From Bradyrhizobium diversitatis (GTDB lineage: Bacteria; Pseudomonadota; Alphaproteobacteria; Rhizobiales; Xanthobacteraceae): DNA of 64,000 nt. Of the stretch, positions 18,874-27,771 are shown piece by piece. Positions within the stretch are counted from its first letter, which is position 1. The number at the start of each line of letters is the position of its first letter. The stretch lies in the NCBI RefSeq assembly GCF_016031635.1, contig NZ_JACEGD010000034.1, positions 1-64,000 on the forward strand, in the 5' to 3' direction. The translations under genes and the position numbers were made by a program. The notes under the pieces were generated by a model. The model was not told the origin of the DNA. It did not search any database and was given only the letters and a program-made list of their open reading frames with translations.

Positions 18874-19773
18874 CTACACCGCCACCAGCACCGCCACGCC
18901 GATCACGATCAGCGCGATCCCTGCGAGCTCGCGCGGCGCGATCGGCTGCTTGAACGAGTAGTAGGCCACGGCCTGCGCGAACAGCACCTCGATCAAAGCG
19001 AGTGTGCGGACATTGGCAGCCGCCGTCAGCGCGAACGCCAGGAACCAGAATTGCGAGGCGAAGGCGCCCGTGAAGCCGGCGAGCATCGACGGCCGCCATA
19101 ATCCGAGGATTCCCCGCAATACGTCTGGCGCGCGTAGAAGCAGATAGATCGTCAGCACCAGCGTCTGCACGAACAGGCCGAGCACCAGCGTGAACGAGGA
19201 GGCCGTCACGAACGACACGTCGGGCACCGTGATGATCGCTCCGCGAAAACCAACCGCGGACAGCGCGAACGCCGCGGCGGCGACGAGGCCGGTGATGGTC
19301 GGCTTCAGTTCGGCAAAGCTCTTCTCGCCGCCGGGGCGCAGCGCGGTGATGACGACGCCGACGGTGGCGATCGCGATCGCGAGCACCTTGAGCCAGGTGA
19401 GGTGATCGCCGAGGAAGATGAAGCCGAAGATCGCGGTCTGTATCGCCTCGGTCTTCAGGTAAGCCGTCGTCACCACGAAGGAGCGGTCGTTCATCGCGAG
19501 CAGCATCAGGCCGGTGGCGACGATCTGGCTGAGCGCCCCTAACAGCAGCCAGGCCCAGAACACGATCGGCGGCATGCTCAGATGATCGCCGGTCGCGAGC
19601 AGCACGACGGCGAGGAACAGCACCGAGAATGGAAAGCCGAACAGGAAGCGGATATTGGTCGCGCCCCAGGTCCCCAGCGGCTTCGTCAACGACCGCTGCA
19701 TCGCATTGCGCGCGACCTGCCCGAGCGCGGCAATGATGGTGAAGGGAATCCAGAGGCTGGCGATGGTGAGCAT
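18874..19773 (-). CDS. EamA/DMT-superfamily transporter
   Basis: 299 aa, ten predicted membrane segments made of two EamA repeats (about residues 5-140 and 150-290). The ATG at 19773 gives MLTIASLWIPFTIIAALGQ, with no extra N-terminal sequence. A charged loop at about residue 140 (RPGGEKSFAELKPT) separates the repeats. Members export amino acids, nucleotides or small metabolites; the substrate cannot be told. A much longer frame upstream is an artefact in another frame. Confidence 0.85.
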   Translation of the reverse strand: MLTIASLWIPFTIIAALGQVARNAMQRSLTKPLGTWGATNIRFLFGFPFSVLFLAVVLLATGDHLSMPPIVFWAWLLLGALSQIVATGLMLLAMNDRSFVVTTAYLKTEAIQTAIFGFIFLGDHLTWLKVLAIAIATVGVVITALRPGGEKSFAELKPTITGLVAAAAFALSAVGFRGAIITVPDVSFVTASSFTLVLGLFVQTLVLTIYLLLRAPDVLRGILGLWRPSMLAGFTGAFASQFWFLAFALTAAANVRTLALIEVLFAQAVAYYSFKQPIAPRELAGIALIVIGVAVLVAV

Positions 19774-19876
19774 CGGGGTGGGTAATCAGAGAGGAATGGT
19801 GATCAGCGTGACGGGAACAGATTCGCTGGTCAACCGCATGGGTGTCATGGGTGCGATGCGCTCGCAACAAATTCGG

Positions 19877-20007
19877 TGTCGTCCCTGCGCACGCAGGGAC
19901 CCATAACCCCAGGGAGCAGTTTTGCGGAGGTCGCCAACCCGCGCGTCTCATACCACTCACTGCCGATAGATTCCGCGGTATGGGTCCCCTGCGTTCGCAG
20001 GGACGAC
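19877..20007. repeat. Inverted pair of type B palindromes downstream of the GIY-YIG gene
   Basis: TGTCGTCCCTGCG-CA-CGCAGGGACCCATAACC (19877-19909) and, inverted, TATGGGTCCCCTGCGTTCGCAGGGACGACA (19979-20007), the latter ending 18 bp from the GIY-YIG stop codon. The flank GATTCCGCGGTA before the second unit is also found before the type B unit at 8857. Confidence 0.8.
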
Positions 20008-20025
20008 AGTCTTTGCTGGGCAGCG

Positions 20026-20307
20026 TCAAACCAGGAGATCGCTCAGGTCCTGCCATTCCGGGTTGTCGCGCTCGATCAGCTCGATCTTCCAATCGCGCTT
20101 CCAGCGTTTGAGCTGCTTTTCGCGGGCAATCGCTTCTTCTGCCCGCTCGTACGCCTCGGTGTAGACTAACCGATACACACCATAGCGCTTGACGAACTCC
20201 GAGCCTTTGCCGGCGCGATGCTCTTCGAGGCGTTTCTGGAGCGAGTTGGTGACGCCGATGTAGAGCGTTCCGTGATGGCGGCTGGCGAGGATGTATACGT
20301 AGTACAT
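20026..20307 (-). CDS. Small GIY-YIG nuclease-domain protein
   Basis: 93 aa, one domain. The two hallmark strands appear as YVYIL (residues 3-7) and LYIGVTN (15-21), followed by the conserved arginine and histidine of LQKRLEEHRAG, tyrosine and glutamate in YTEAYERAEEAI, and a basic helix AREKQLKRWKRDWK. This is the UPF0213/YhbQ-like class, with unknown function; some relatives cut DNA. The gene is bracketed by type B palindromes: two downstream (19877-20007) and one upstream (20344-20378). Start ATG at 20307 fits the family. Confidence 0.88.
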   Translation of the reverse strand: MYYVYILASRHHGTLYIGVTNSLQKRLEEHRAGKGSEFVKRYGVYRLVYTEAYERAEEAIAREKQLKRWKRDWKIELIERDNPEWQDLSDLLV

Positions 20308-20343
20308 GCTCGGGGCGCCTGTCTGGGCTAACTGGATGGGCCG

Positions 20344-20378
20344 GTGGTTATGGGTCCCTGCTTTCGCAGGGACGACAC
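20344..20378. repeat. Type B palindrome upstream of the GIY-YIG gene
   Basis: GTGGTTATGGGTCCCTGC-TTTC-GCAGGGACGACAC lies 37 bp before the GIY-YIG start codon, in the same orientation as the 19979 unit and inverted relative to the 19877 unit. Confidence 0.8.
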
Positions 20379-20417
20379 CATTCTAGAGGCACGACTTCGC
20401 ATCTCGCTCATGCCCCC

Positions 20418-21185
20418 TCACACCATGGCTTCCGCAACCACCATGTAATTCACGTCCATATCGGACGAGAGGGTCCATTTGTCGGCGAAGGGGCTGTAGA
20501 CCACGCCGGTCTGCTCCGTGATGACGAGGCGGGTGTCGAGCAGGTGTTTTGCGAGCTCGTCGGGGGTGACGAACTTGCTCCATTCGTGGGTGCCGCGCGG
20601 CAGCCAGCGCAGCACGTATTCGGCGCCGACGATGGCGAGCGCGAAGCTCTTCCAGTTGCGGTTCAGCGTCGAGACCACCATCAGGCCGTTCGGCTTCAGC
20701 ATCGCGGCGCAGCGCTTCAGGAAGACGCCGACATCGACGACGTGCTCGACCACCTCCATCGCCAGCACGATGTCGAAGCGCTCGCGCGGGTCGATCTCCT
20801 CCACCGTGGTGCAGCGGTAGTCGATCGCAAGATGGCTCTTGTCGGCGTGGAGCTTTGCGGCCGCGATGTTGCTCTGGGAAGGATCGATGCCGATGACCTG
20901 TGCGCCCAGCCGCGACAACGGCTCGCACAGCAGGCCGGCGCCGCAGCCGATGTCGAGCACGCGCAGGGACCCGAGGCAATTGAGGCTGCGCACGTTGCGC
21001 TCGAACTTGCGGCAGGCGGCATCGCGGATATAGCCGAGCCGCAGCGGGTTGATCCGGTGCAGCGGCGCCATCTTGCCCTTGGGGTCCCACCACTCCGCGG
21101 AGAGTTTTGAGAATTTCGCGATCTCGGCGGCGTCGACGGTCGAGCCCGACTGGGCGGAAAGGGAAGTATTTTGCTGCATGCTCAT
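20418..21185 (-). CDS. ubiG: Ubiquinone biosynthesis O-methyltransferase UbiG
   Basis: 255 aa. UbiG makes both O-methylations of ubiquinone synthesis. SAM motif I is VLDIGCGAGLLCEPLSRLG; family signatures are FSKLSAEWWDPKGKMAPLHRINPLRLGYI near the N-terminus, EHVVDVGVFLKRC and HEWSKFVTPDELAKHL. The length matches alphaproteobacterial UbiG. In many alphaproteobacteria ubiG lies beside lysC, as here (with one gene between), but they are on opposite strands. Confidence 0.95.
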   Translation of the reverse strand: MSMQQNTSLSAQSGSTVDAAEIAKFSKLSAEWWDPKGKMAPLHRINPLRLGYIRDAACRKFERNVRSLNCLGSLRVLDIGCGAGLLCEPLSRLGAQVIGIDPSQSNIAAAKLHADKSHLAIDYRCTTVEEIDPRERFDIVLAMEVVEHVVDVGVFLKRCAAMLKPNGLMVVSTLNRNWKSFALAIVGAEYVLRWLPRGTHEWSKFVTPDELAKHLLDTRLVITEQTGVVYSPFADKWTLSSDMDVNYMVVAEAMV

Positions 21186-21199
21186 GGTTGCGCGCGGTC

Positions 21200-21667
21200 C
21201 TACCGCGTAGTGATCGAACTACGGAAGGCGAGCGGCGAGGCGATCGTCCTGATCGTCTCGATGCCCTCGCCGACGCCGCGAATCGTCACGTCGCCGTAGT
21301 TGAGAATACGTCCAAGGATGGACTGGTCGACGTCGACGCTCTCGACCTTGTCCAGCGCCATCTCGAAGGTTCGGCGCTTGATGAAACCGGTCTTGTGCAC
21401 GACCCTGAGATTGGTGACGTCGGTCTCGGTGGTGAAGCGATGGAACCAGCCCTTGATGGTCCAATACAAGGCCGCCAGAGCCACGAGACCCGAGGCGACC
21501 AGGCAAAGCAGGACGAGCCAGTCGGCGGTGGCCTGCCGGGACAGCACGAACAGGGCCAGCGCCACGATCCAGGCCACGATGGCCGGAAAGTGGAAGATCC
21601 AGTGCGCATTGGTCGAATACAGCACCCGCTCGCCCGGTTGCAGGATCTCGTCGATATAGCGCGCCAT
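21200..21667 (-). CDS. Membrane protein with bacterial PH domain (bPH, YdbS-like)
   Basis: 155 aa. A short N-terminal part RYIDEILQPGERVLYSTNAHW is followed by two membrane helices (about residues 27-45 and 52-70), then a bacterial PH domain with VTNLRVVHKTGFIKRRTFEMALDKVESVDVDQSILGRILNYGDVTI. This architecture is common in YdbS/YdbT-like proteins of unknown function. It lies 14 bp upstream of ubiG on the same strand, so cotranscription is likely. Confidence 0.85.
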   Translation of the reverse strand: MARYIDEILQPGERVLYSTNAHWIFHFPAIVAWIVALALFVLSRQATADWLVLLCLVASGLVALAALYWTIKGWFHRFTTETDVTNLRVVHKTGFIKRRTFEMALDKVESVDVDQSILGRILNYGDVTIRGVGEGIETIRTIASPLAFRSSITTR

Positions 21668-21820
21668 GATCTCGGTTGACCTACTTCCCCCGCGCCCTGC
21701 CCCCGCAGGAACCCGCTTGCCCCCGGCCCCGCCGCTATGTATACGCGCGTCGGTGTCCGCGAGGCACCCGTCCAGTGCGGGTCACCATACTGATCCTTAT
21801 GAAGGAATGCACGCGTCGTC

Positions 21821-23077
21821 ATGAGCCGCCTCGTGATGAAATTCGGCGGCACGTCCGTCGCCAACATCGAACGTATCCGCAACGTCGCACGCCATGTGAA
21901 GCGTGAGGTCGATGCCGGCCATGAAGTGGCCGTGGTCGTCTCGGCGATGGCCGGCAAGACCAACGAGCTGGTCGCCTGGTGCACCGAGGCCTCGCCGATG
22001 CACGACGCGCGCGAATACGACGCCGTGGTCGCCTCGGGCGAACAGGTGACGTCGGGTCTTCTTGCCATCGTGCTCCAGGGCATGGGCATCCAGGCCCGCT
22101 CCTGGCAGGGCTGGCAGATCCCGATCAAGACCAGCGACGCCCATGCCTCGGCCCGGATCGAGGACATCGACGGCAGCGAGATCATCAAGCGCTTTAGGGA
22201 GCGCAAGGAGGTCGCGGTCATCGCCGGCTTCCAGGGCATCAACCCCGAGACCAATCGCATCACCACGCTCGGCCGTGGCGGCTCCGACACCTCGGCCGTG
22301 GCGATCGCCGCCGCCGTCAAGGCGGACCGCTGCGACATCTACACCGACGTCGACGGCGTCTACACCACCGACCCGCGAATCGTGCCGAAGGCCAGGAGGC
22401 TCGACAAGATCGCGTTCGAAGACATGCTGGAACTGGCCTCGCAGGGCGCCAAGGTGCTCCAGGTCCGCTCGGTGGAACTCGGCATGGTCCACAACATGCC
22501 GATCTTCGTCCGCTCGAGCTTCGACAAGCCCGAGGATATCGACCCGCATGCCAACCAGCCGCCCGGCACGCTGATCTGCAGCGAGGAGGAGATCATGGAA
22601 AGCCACGTCGTCACCGGCATCGCCTTTTCGAAGGACGAGGCCCAGATCTCGGTGCGCCAGATCGAGGACAAGCCCGGCGTCGCGGCCTCGATCTTCGGCC
22701 CGCTGGCGGATGCCAACATCAACGTCGACATGATCGTGCAGAATGTTTCCGAGGACGGCAAGACCACCGACCTCACCTTCACGGTGCCGGCCGCCGACTA
22801 TACCCGCGCCAAGGATACGATTACCGCCGCCAAGGCCAAGATCGGCTATGCGCGGCTCGATACCGCCACCGACGTCGCCAAGATCTCGGTGATCGGCAGC
22901 GGCATGCGCAGCCATGCCGGCGTCGCCGCCCAGGCGTTCTCGGCCCTCGCCGGGCGGAACATCAACATCCGGGCCATTACAACCTCCGAGATCAAATTCT
23001 CGGTTCTGATCGATGCCGCCTATACCGAGCTGGCGGTGCGCACCCTGCATACGCTCTACGGCCTCGATCAGGCCTGA
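21821..23077 (+). CDS. lysC: Aspartate kinase
   Basis: 418 aa. First step of the lysine/threonine/methionine pathway. The kinase domain opens KFGGTSVANIERIRNVA and has GRGGSDTSAVAIAAA for phosphate binding, followed by two ACT regulatory domains (about residues 265-405) with IEDKPGVAASIFGPLADANINVDMIVQN and ISVIGSGMRSHAGVAAQAFSAL. Such ACT pairs bind lysine and/or threonine for feedback control. A hairpin overlaps its stop codon, and ptsP starts 375 bp downstream. Confidence 0.97.
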   Translation: MSRLVMKFGGTSVANIERIRNVARHVKREVDAGHEVAVVVSAMAGKTNELVAWCTEASPMHDAREYDAVVASGEQVTSGLLAIVLQGMGIQARSWQGWQIPIKTSDAHASARIEDIDGSEIIKRFRERKEVAVIAGFQGINPETNRITTLGRGGSDTSAVAIAAAVKADRCDIYTDVDGVYTTDPRIVPKARRLDKIAFEDMLELASQGAKVLQVRSVELGMVHNMPIFVRSSFDKPEDIDPHANQPPGTLICSEEEIMESHVVTGIAFSKDEAQISVRQIEDKPGVAASIFGPLADANINVDMIVQNVSEDGKTTDLTFTVPAADYTRAKDTITAAKAKIGYARLDTATDVAKISVIGSGMRSHAGVAAQAFSALAGRNINIRAITTSEIKFSVLIDAAYTELAVRTLHTLYGLDQA

Positions 23078-23108
23078 AGCGCGACCATCGTTGCGCTTCA
23101 GATTGTTG
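23074..23108 (+). terminator. Candidate intrinsic terminator of lysC
   Basis: CTGAAGCGC (23074-23082) and GCGCTTCAG (23093-23101) form a 9-bp stem with a 10-nt loop; it includes the TGA stop and is followed by ATTGTTGT. The weak U-run makes this moderate evidence. Confidence 0.5.
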
Positions 23109-23113
23109 TCAGA

Positions 23114-23242
23114 GCATGGTCTTTCCGGAAAACCGCCTCGCACTTTTCCGGACCATGCCTAGGCTAATTTTCTCTTAGCGGTCGCAGCAAACGGGAAGGT
23201 GTACACACCTTCGCGTTTGGCAGGCGTTTTGCTTGGCAAAAC
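23114..23242. repeat. Palindromes in the 374-bp lysC-ptsP gap
   Basis: GCATGGTC TTTCCGGAAAA (23114-23132) faces TTTTCCGGACCATGC (23144-23158), an imperfect dispersed-type palindrome. Nearer to ptsP is GTTTTGC-TTG-GCAAAAC (23226-23242). No coding region is supported in the gap. The second palindrome could be an operator for ptsP, but that is only suggested by position. Confidence 0.55.
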
Positions 23243-23451
23243 AAGCCTCAATTCGCTATACGGCGAACAGGGTGGGCTGCCGCAGACTGTGTCCCAGTTC
23301 AGGCGGCGCTGATTCGGTACAAGCGCTAAATCTCAGGTAGATTTTGGGCTTGTGCCTGCGCCGGACAAACAATTTGGTTGTTTTTCTGGAATTTTGAGCC
23401 AGCCGCCGGCTGATACCGCCGGGCCCGGCAGACGGAGGAGATTGACGGTTC

Positions 23452-25719
23452 ATGCGGAGCGCGTCGGGAGGTCCCCGCGTCTTGTTGAGACGGCTCCGCG
23501 AAACCATGGCGGAGCAGGTCTCGGCCCAGGAGCGGCTGGACAAGATCGTGGTGCTGATCGCCGCCAACATGGTGGCCGAGGTGTGTTCGGTCTATGTGCT
23601 GCGCATCGACAACACGCTCGAGCTCTACGCCACCGAAGGTCTCAACCGCGAGGCGGTGCACCATACCGTGCTCAGCGCCCATGAAGGCCTGGTCGGCCTG
23701 GTCGCCAGCGAGGCGACGCCGCTCAATCTGAGCGATGCGCAGAGCCACCCCGCCTTCTCGTTCCGCCCCGAGACCGGCGAAGAGATCTACCACTCCTTCC
23801 TCGGCGTGCCGATCCTGCGCGCCGGCAACACGCTCGGCGTGCTGGTGGTGCAGAACCGCGCCAAGCGCAACTATGTCGAGGAGGAGCTCGAGGCACTCCA
23901 GACCACCGCGATGGTGCTGGCCGAGCTGATTGCCTCGGGCGAGCTGTCCGCGCTGGCCCAGCCGGGCCAGGAGCCGGCGGCGCGCCATTCCGCGCAGAAG
24001 GCCGGCGCGATCCTGTCCGAGGGTATCGCGCTCGGCCATGTCGTGCTGCACGAGCCCCGCGTCGTCATCAAGGACTACATCGCCGAGGACCTGCCGAAGG
24101 AGATCAAGCGGCTGGACACCGCGCTCGCCAAGCTGCGCGCCGACCTCGACCGCATGCTGGAGCGCGGCGACGTCGCCGACGGCGGCGAGCATCGCGAGGT
24201 GCTGGAAGCCTACCGCATGTTCGCCAACGACCAGGGCTGGTCGCACAAGCTGCACGAGGCGGTCGCCACCGGCCTCACCGCGGAAGCCGCCGTCGAACGC
24301 GTGCAATCCGACACCCGCGCGCGCATGCTGCGCTCGACCGATCCATACTTGCGCGACCGCCTGCACGACCTCGAAGACCTCGGCTACCGCCTGATGCGGC
24401 AGCTGGTCGGCCAGGATCACGCGCCTTCGCGCGAACAATTGCCCGACAATGCCATCGTCATCGCCCGCGCGATGGGCCCGGCGGCACTGCTCGACTACGA
24501 CCGCAAGCGCCTGCGCGGCATCGTGCTGGAGGAAGGCACCGCCAATTCGCACGTCTCGATCGTGGCGCGCGCGCTCGGCATTCCCGCGGTCGGCGAAGTA
24601 CCGAACGCGCCCGGCATCGCCGATCCCGGCGACGCCATCATCGTCGACGGCACGTCCGGCTCGATCTATGTGCGGCCGTCGCAGGAGATCGAGGCGGCCT
24701 TCGCCGAGCGCGTGCGCTTCCGCGCCCGCCGCCAGGCCCAGTATCTGGCGCTGCGCGACCGGCCCTGCGTCACCAAGGACGGCCAGAAGGTCGAGCTGAT
24801 GATCAACGCAGGGCTCGCCATCGACCTGCCGCATATCGAGGACACCGGCAGCGCCGGCATCGGCCTGTTCCGCACCGAGCTGCAATTCATGGTCGGCCAG
24901 AGCCTGCCGCGCACCAGCGACCAGCTCGCGCTCTATCGCACCGTGCTGGACGCCGCCGGCAGCAAGCCCGTCACCTTCCGCACCCTCGACATCGGCGGCG
25001 ACAAGGCGCTGCCCTATATGGAAGCCGTGATCGAGGAAAATCCCGCGCTCGGCTGGCGCGCGATCCGGCTCGGGCTGGATCGTCCCGGCCTGCTGCGCGG
25101 CCAGATCCGCGCGCTGCTGCGCGCCGGCGGCGGCCGCGCGCTGCGCATCATGTTCCCGATGATCTCGGAGGTCGCCGAGTTCGATTCGGCCAAGGCGCTG
25201 GTCGAGCGCGAGCTGACATATCTGCGCCAGCACGGCCACACGCTGCCTGAAAGAATCGACATCGGCACCATGGTCGAGGTGCCGGCGCTGCTGTACCAGC
25301 TCGACGAGCTCCTGAAGAAGGTCGACTTCATCTCGGTCGGCTCCAACGATCTGTTTCAATTCCTGTTCGCGGTCGATCGCGGCAATGCCAAGGTGTCCGA
25401 ACGCTTCGACACCATGTCGGCGCCGATCCTGCGCGCGCTGCGCGACATCGCAAGCAAGGCGCACGCGGCGAAGAAATCGCTCTCTCTGTGCGGCGAGATG
25501 GCGTCGAAGCCGATCGGCGCGCTGGCGCTGATCGGGCTGGGCTACCGCTCGCTGTCGCTCTCGGCGACTGCGCTCGGCCCGGTCAAGGCGATGGTGCTCG
25601 ACCTCGACGCCAAGAAGGCCGAGGCGGCGCTTGGCCCACTGCTGGACGCGCCGGCTGGCAGCGTCTCGATCCGGCAGAAGCTGACGGAATTTGCCGAGGC
25701 CGAAGGGCTGGCCTTGTAG
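23452..25719 (+). CDS. ptsP: PTS-Ntr phosphoenolpyruvate phosphotransferase PtsP (EI-Ntr)
   Basis: 755 aa. First enzyme of the nitrogen-related PTS, passing phosphate from PEP to NPr. A GAF domain (about residues 20-165) senses glutamine in studied homologues. The EI part follows: PEP-utiliser N domain, the phosphohistidine in GTANSHVSIVARALG (His367), and the PEP-binding TIM barrel with FRTLDIGGDKALPYM, GLFRTELQFM, SVGSNDLFQFLFAVDR and the C-terminal active-site cysteine in SLCGEMAS. In rhizobia, lysC-ptsP-prfA-prmC order is common. NPr and EIIA-Ntr are not in the window. Confidence 0.96.
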   Translation: MRSASGGPRVLLRRLRETMAEQVSAQERLDKIVVLIAANMVAEVCSVYVLRIDNTLELYATEGLNREAVHHTVLSAHEGLVGLVASEATPLNLSDAQSHPAFSFRPETGEEIYHSFLGVPILRAGNTLGVLVVQNRAKRNYVEEELEALQTTAMVLAELIASGELSALAQPGQEPAARHSAQKAGAILSEGIALGHVVLHEPRVVIKDYIAEDLPKEIKRLDTALAKLRADLDRMLERGDVADGGEHREVLEAYRMFANDQGWSHKLHEAVATGLTAEAAVERVQSDTRARMLRSTDPYLRDRLHDLEDLGYRLMRQLVGQDHAPSREQLPDNAIVIARAMGPAALLDYDRKRLRGIVLEEGTANSHVSIVARALGIPAVGEVPNAPGIADPGDAIIVDGTSGSIYVRPSQEIEAAFAERVRFRARRQAQYLALRDRPCVTKDGQKVELMINAGLAIDLPHIEDTGSAGIGLFRTELQFMVGQSLPRTSDQLALYRTVLDAAGSKPVTFRTLDIGGDKALPYMEAVIEENPALGWRAIRLGLDRPGLLRGQIRALLRAGGGRALRIMFPMISEVAEFDSAKALVERELTYLRQHGHTLPERIDIGTMVEVPALLYQLDELLKKVDFISVGSNDLFQFLFAVDRGNAKVSERFDTMSAPILRALRDIASKAHAAKKSLSLCGEMASKPIGALALIGLGYRSLSLSATALGPVKAMVLDLDAKKAEAALGPLLDAPAGSVSIRQKLTEFAEAEGLAL

Positions 25720-25775
25720 CGGGCCTGTCGCCGCGTCCCGCCGCCTCGCCTCTTGCCGCTATTGAGACTGAACCG

Positions 25776-26861
25776 ATGTCGTCACTCCCCGAAGCCAAAC
25801 TGGACGTCCTGCTCGCGCATCACGCCTCGCTCGAGGCCGAATCGCTCGGACAGCTCACCTCCGAGCGTTATGTGCAGATCACGCGCGAGCTCGCCGAGAT
25901 CACCCCGCTGGTCGAGGCGGTGAAGGCCTATCGCTCCGCCGTCAAGGAGCTGGCGGACACCGAGGCGCTGATCGCCGATCCCGCGACCGATGCCGAGATG
26001 CGCGGCATGGCGGAGGCCGAACGGGACGAGCTGACGCGACAAATCGAGGAGCTGATCCAGAAGATCCGCGTCGCGCTGTTGCCGAAGGACGCCATGGACG
26101 ACCGCAACGTGGTGCTGGAGATCCGCGCCGGCACCGGCGGCGACGAGGCCTCGCTGTTCGCCGGCGACCTGTTCCGAATGTACGAGCGCTTTGCCAGCCT
26201 TCAGGGCTGGAAGGTCGAGGTGATCTCGGCCAGCGAAGGCACCGTCGGCGGCTACAAGGAAATCATCGCCGAGGTGCAGGGCCGCGGCGCGTTCTCGAAG
26301 CTGAAGTTCGAATCCGGCGTGCACCGCGTGCAGCGCGTGCCCGACACCGAGACGCAGGGACGCATCCACACCTCCGCCGCGACGGTGGCCGTGCTGCCGG
26401 AGGTCGAGGACGTCGACGTCGACATCAAGAACGACGACCTGCGGATCGAGACCATGCGCGCGCAAGGAGCGGGCGGCCAGCACGTCAACAAGACCGAATC
26501 GGCGATCCGCATCACCCACATCCCGACCGGCATCGTGGTGATGATGCAGGACAGCCGCTCGCAGCACAAGAACCGCGCCTCCGCCATGAACATCCTGCGC
26601 TCGCGCATCTACGACGCCGAGCGGCAACGCGTCGACGCCGCACGCTCCGCCGAGCGCAAGGAGAAGGTCGGCTCCGGGGACCGCTCCGAGCGCATCCGCA
26701 CCTATAATTTTCCGCAAGGGCGCGTCACCGATCACCGCATCAACCTCACGCTCTACAAGCTGCCGCAGGTGATCGCGGGTGAAGCGCTGGGTGAATTGAT
26801 CGACGCACTGACGACGGAGCACCAGGCCGCACAGCTCGCTGCGCAAGGCGCGGCGGCCTGA
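25776..26861 (+). CDS. prfA: Peptide chain release factor 1
   Basis: 361 aa from the ATG at 25776; the open frame upstream overlaps ptsP and is not used. The catalytic GGQ is at residues 233-235 in GAGGQHVNK; Gln235 is the methylation target. The UAA/UAG-reading loop region follows domain 2 (RVQRVPDTETQGRIHTSAATVAVLPE). Release factor 1 hydrolyses peptidyl-tRNA at UAA and UAG. The gene for its methyltransferase, prmC, begins 4 bp downstream. Confidence 0.98.
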   Translation: MSSLPEAKLDVLLAHHASLEAESLGQLTSERYVQITRELAEITPLVEAVKAYRSAVKELADTEALIADPATDAEMRGMAEAERDELTRQIEELIQKIRVALLPKDAMDDRNVVLEIRAGTGGDEASLFAGDLFRMYERFASLQGWKVEVISASEGTVGGYKEIIAEVQGRGAFSKLKFESGVHRVQRVPDTETQGRIHTSAATVAVLPEVEDVDVDIKNDDLRIETMRAQGAGGQHVNKTESAIRITHIPTGIVVMMQDSRSQHKNRASAMNILRSRIYDAERQRVDAARSAERKEKVGSGDRSERIRTYNFPQGRVTDHRINLTLYKLPQVIAGEALGELIDALTTEHQAAQLAAQGAAA

Positions 26862-26864
26862 GGC

Positions 26865-27746
26865 GTGAGCAACCCCTTCACCGGACAATCCATCGAGGGT
26901 GCGCGGCGCACGCTCTCTGCGCTGTTGAGATCGGCACAGCTCGACGAAGCCGAGCTCGACGCCCGCATCCTGATCGGTGCGGTGCTCGGCCTCGACCTCA
27001 CCGGCCTGGTCACGCAGGCTGCCCGTCCCCTCACCGCGGCCGAAGCATCGCGGCTCGCGCAGCATGCGCAGCGCCGCGTCGCCGGCGAGCCGGTGGCGCG
27101 CATCCTCGGAACACGCGAATTCTGGGGCCTGCCATTTCGCTTGTCGGAAGCAACCCTGGTCCCGCGCCCCGATACCGAGACCGTCGTCGAGCTTGCACTC
27201 GAGATATTTCGCGAGCGGCAGGCGTCTCATCCGCCGCGTATCGCCGACATCGGCACCGGATCCGGCGCGATCCTGCTCGCGCTGCTGCACGAAATTCCTG
27301 ATGCTTTCGGCGTCGGCACCGATCTCAGCCAGAACGCGCTCAGGACCGCCAGGGACAATGCCGCCGCGCTCGGCCTCGCCGACCGCGCCGCCTTCGTCGC
27401 CTGCTCCTACGCCGCTGCGCTCCGCGGCCCGTTCGATCTCATCGTCTCGAACCCGCCCTATATTCCCTCGGCCGAGATTCAGAAACTGAGCATCGAGGTG
27501 CGCGGGCACGATCCGCATCTGGCGCTCGACGGGGGCAATGACGGATATGACGCCTACCGCGCGCTCATCCCCCAGGCGGCCGAACGGCTCGCGCCCGGCG
27601 GAGCGGTGATCGTCGAGGCCGGACAGGGGCAGGCCCAAAATATTGAAACCTTGATGAGGGGCGCCGCGTTATCGCTGGACCGGCCGCCCAAGGCCGACCT
27701 GGCGGGCATTCCGCGGGCCGTTTCGGCCCGAAAAATGCCTCCATAA
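26865..27746 (+). CDS. prmC: Release factor glutamine methyltransferase PrmC
   Basis: 293 aa with GTG start 4 bp after prfA. It methylates the glutamine of GGQ in release factors. The catalytic NPPY is at residues 196-199 (IVSNPPYIPSAEI). SAM motif I is IADIGTGSGAILLALL, and the N-terminal helical domain for release-factor binding is complete, with the hinge motif EPVARILGTREFWG. It is cotranscribed with its substrate gene. Confidence 0.97.
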   Translation: MSNPFTGQSIEGARRTLSALLRSAQLDEAELDARILIGAVLGLDLTGLVTQAARPLTAAEASRLAQHAQRRVAGEPVARILGTREFWGLPFRLSEATLVPRPDTETVVELALEIFRERQASHPPRIADIGTGSGAILLALLHEIPDAFGVGTDLSQNALRTARDNAAALGLADRAAFVACSYAAALRGPFDLIVSNPPYIPSAEIQKLSIEVRGHDPHLALDGGNDGYDAYRALIPQAAERLAPGGAVIVEAGQGQAQNIETLMRGAALSLDRPPKADLAGIPRAVSARKMPP

Positions 27747-27771
27747 AAGCTGGATTGGGCTGCAAAAACCT

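Noticed and set aside
18791..20092. 433-aa minus-strand ORF covering the EamA gene
   Set aside because: It overlaps the clear EamA gene in another frame and runs through dispersed palindromes; the translation is rich in Arg and has no domain.
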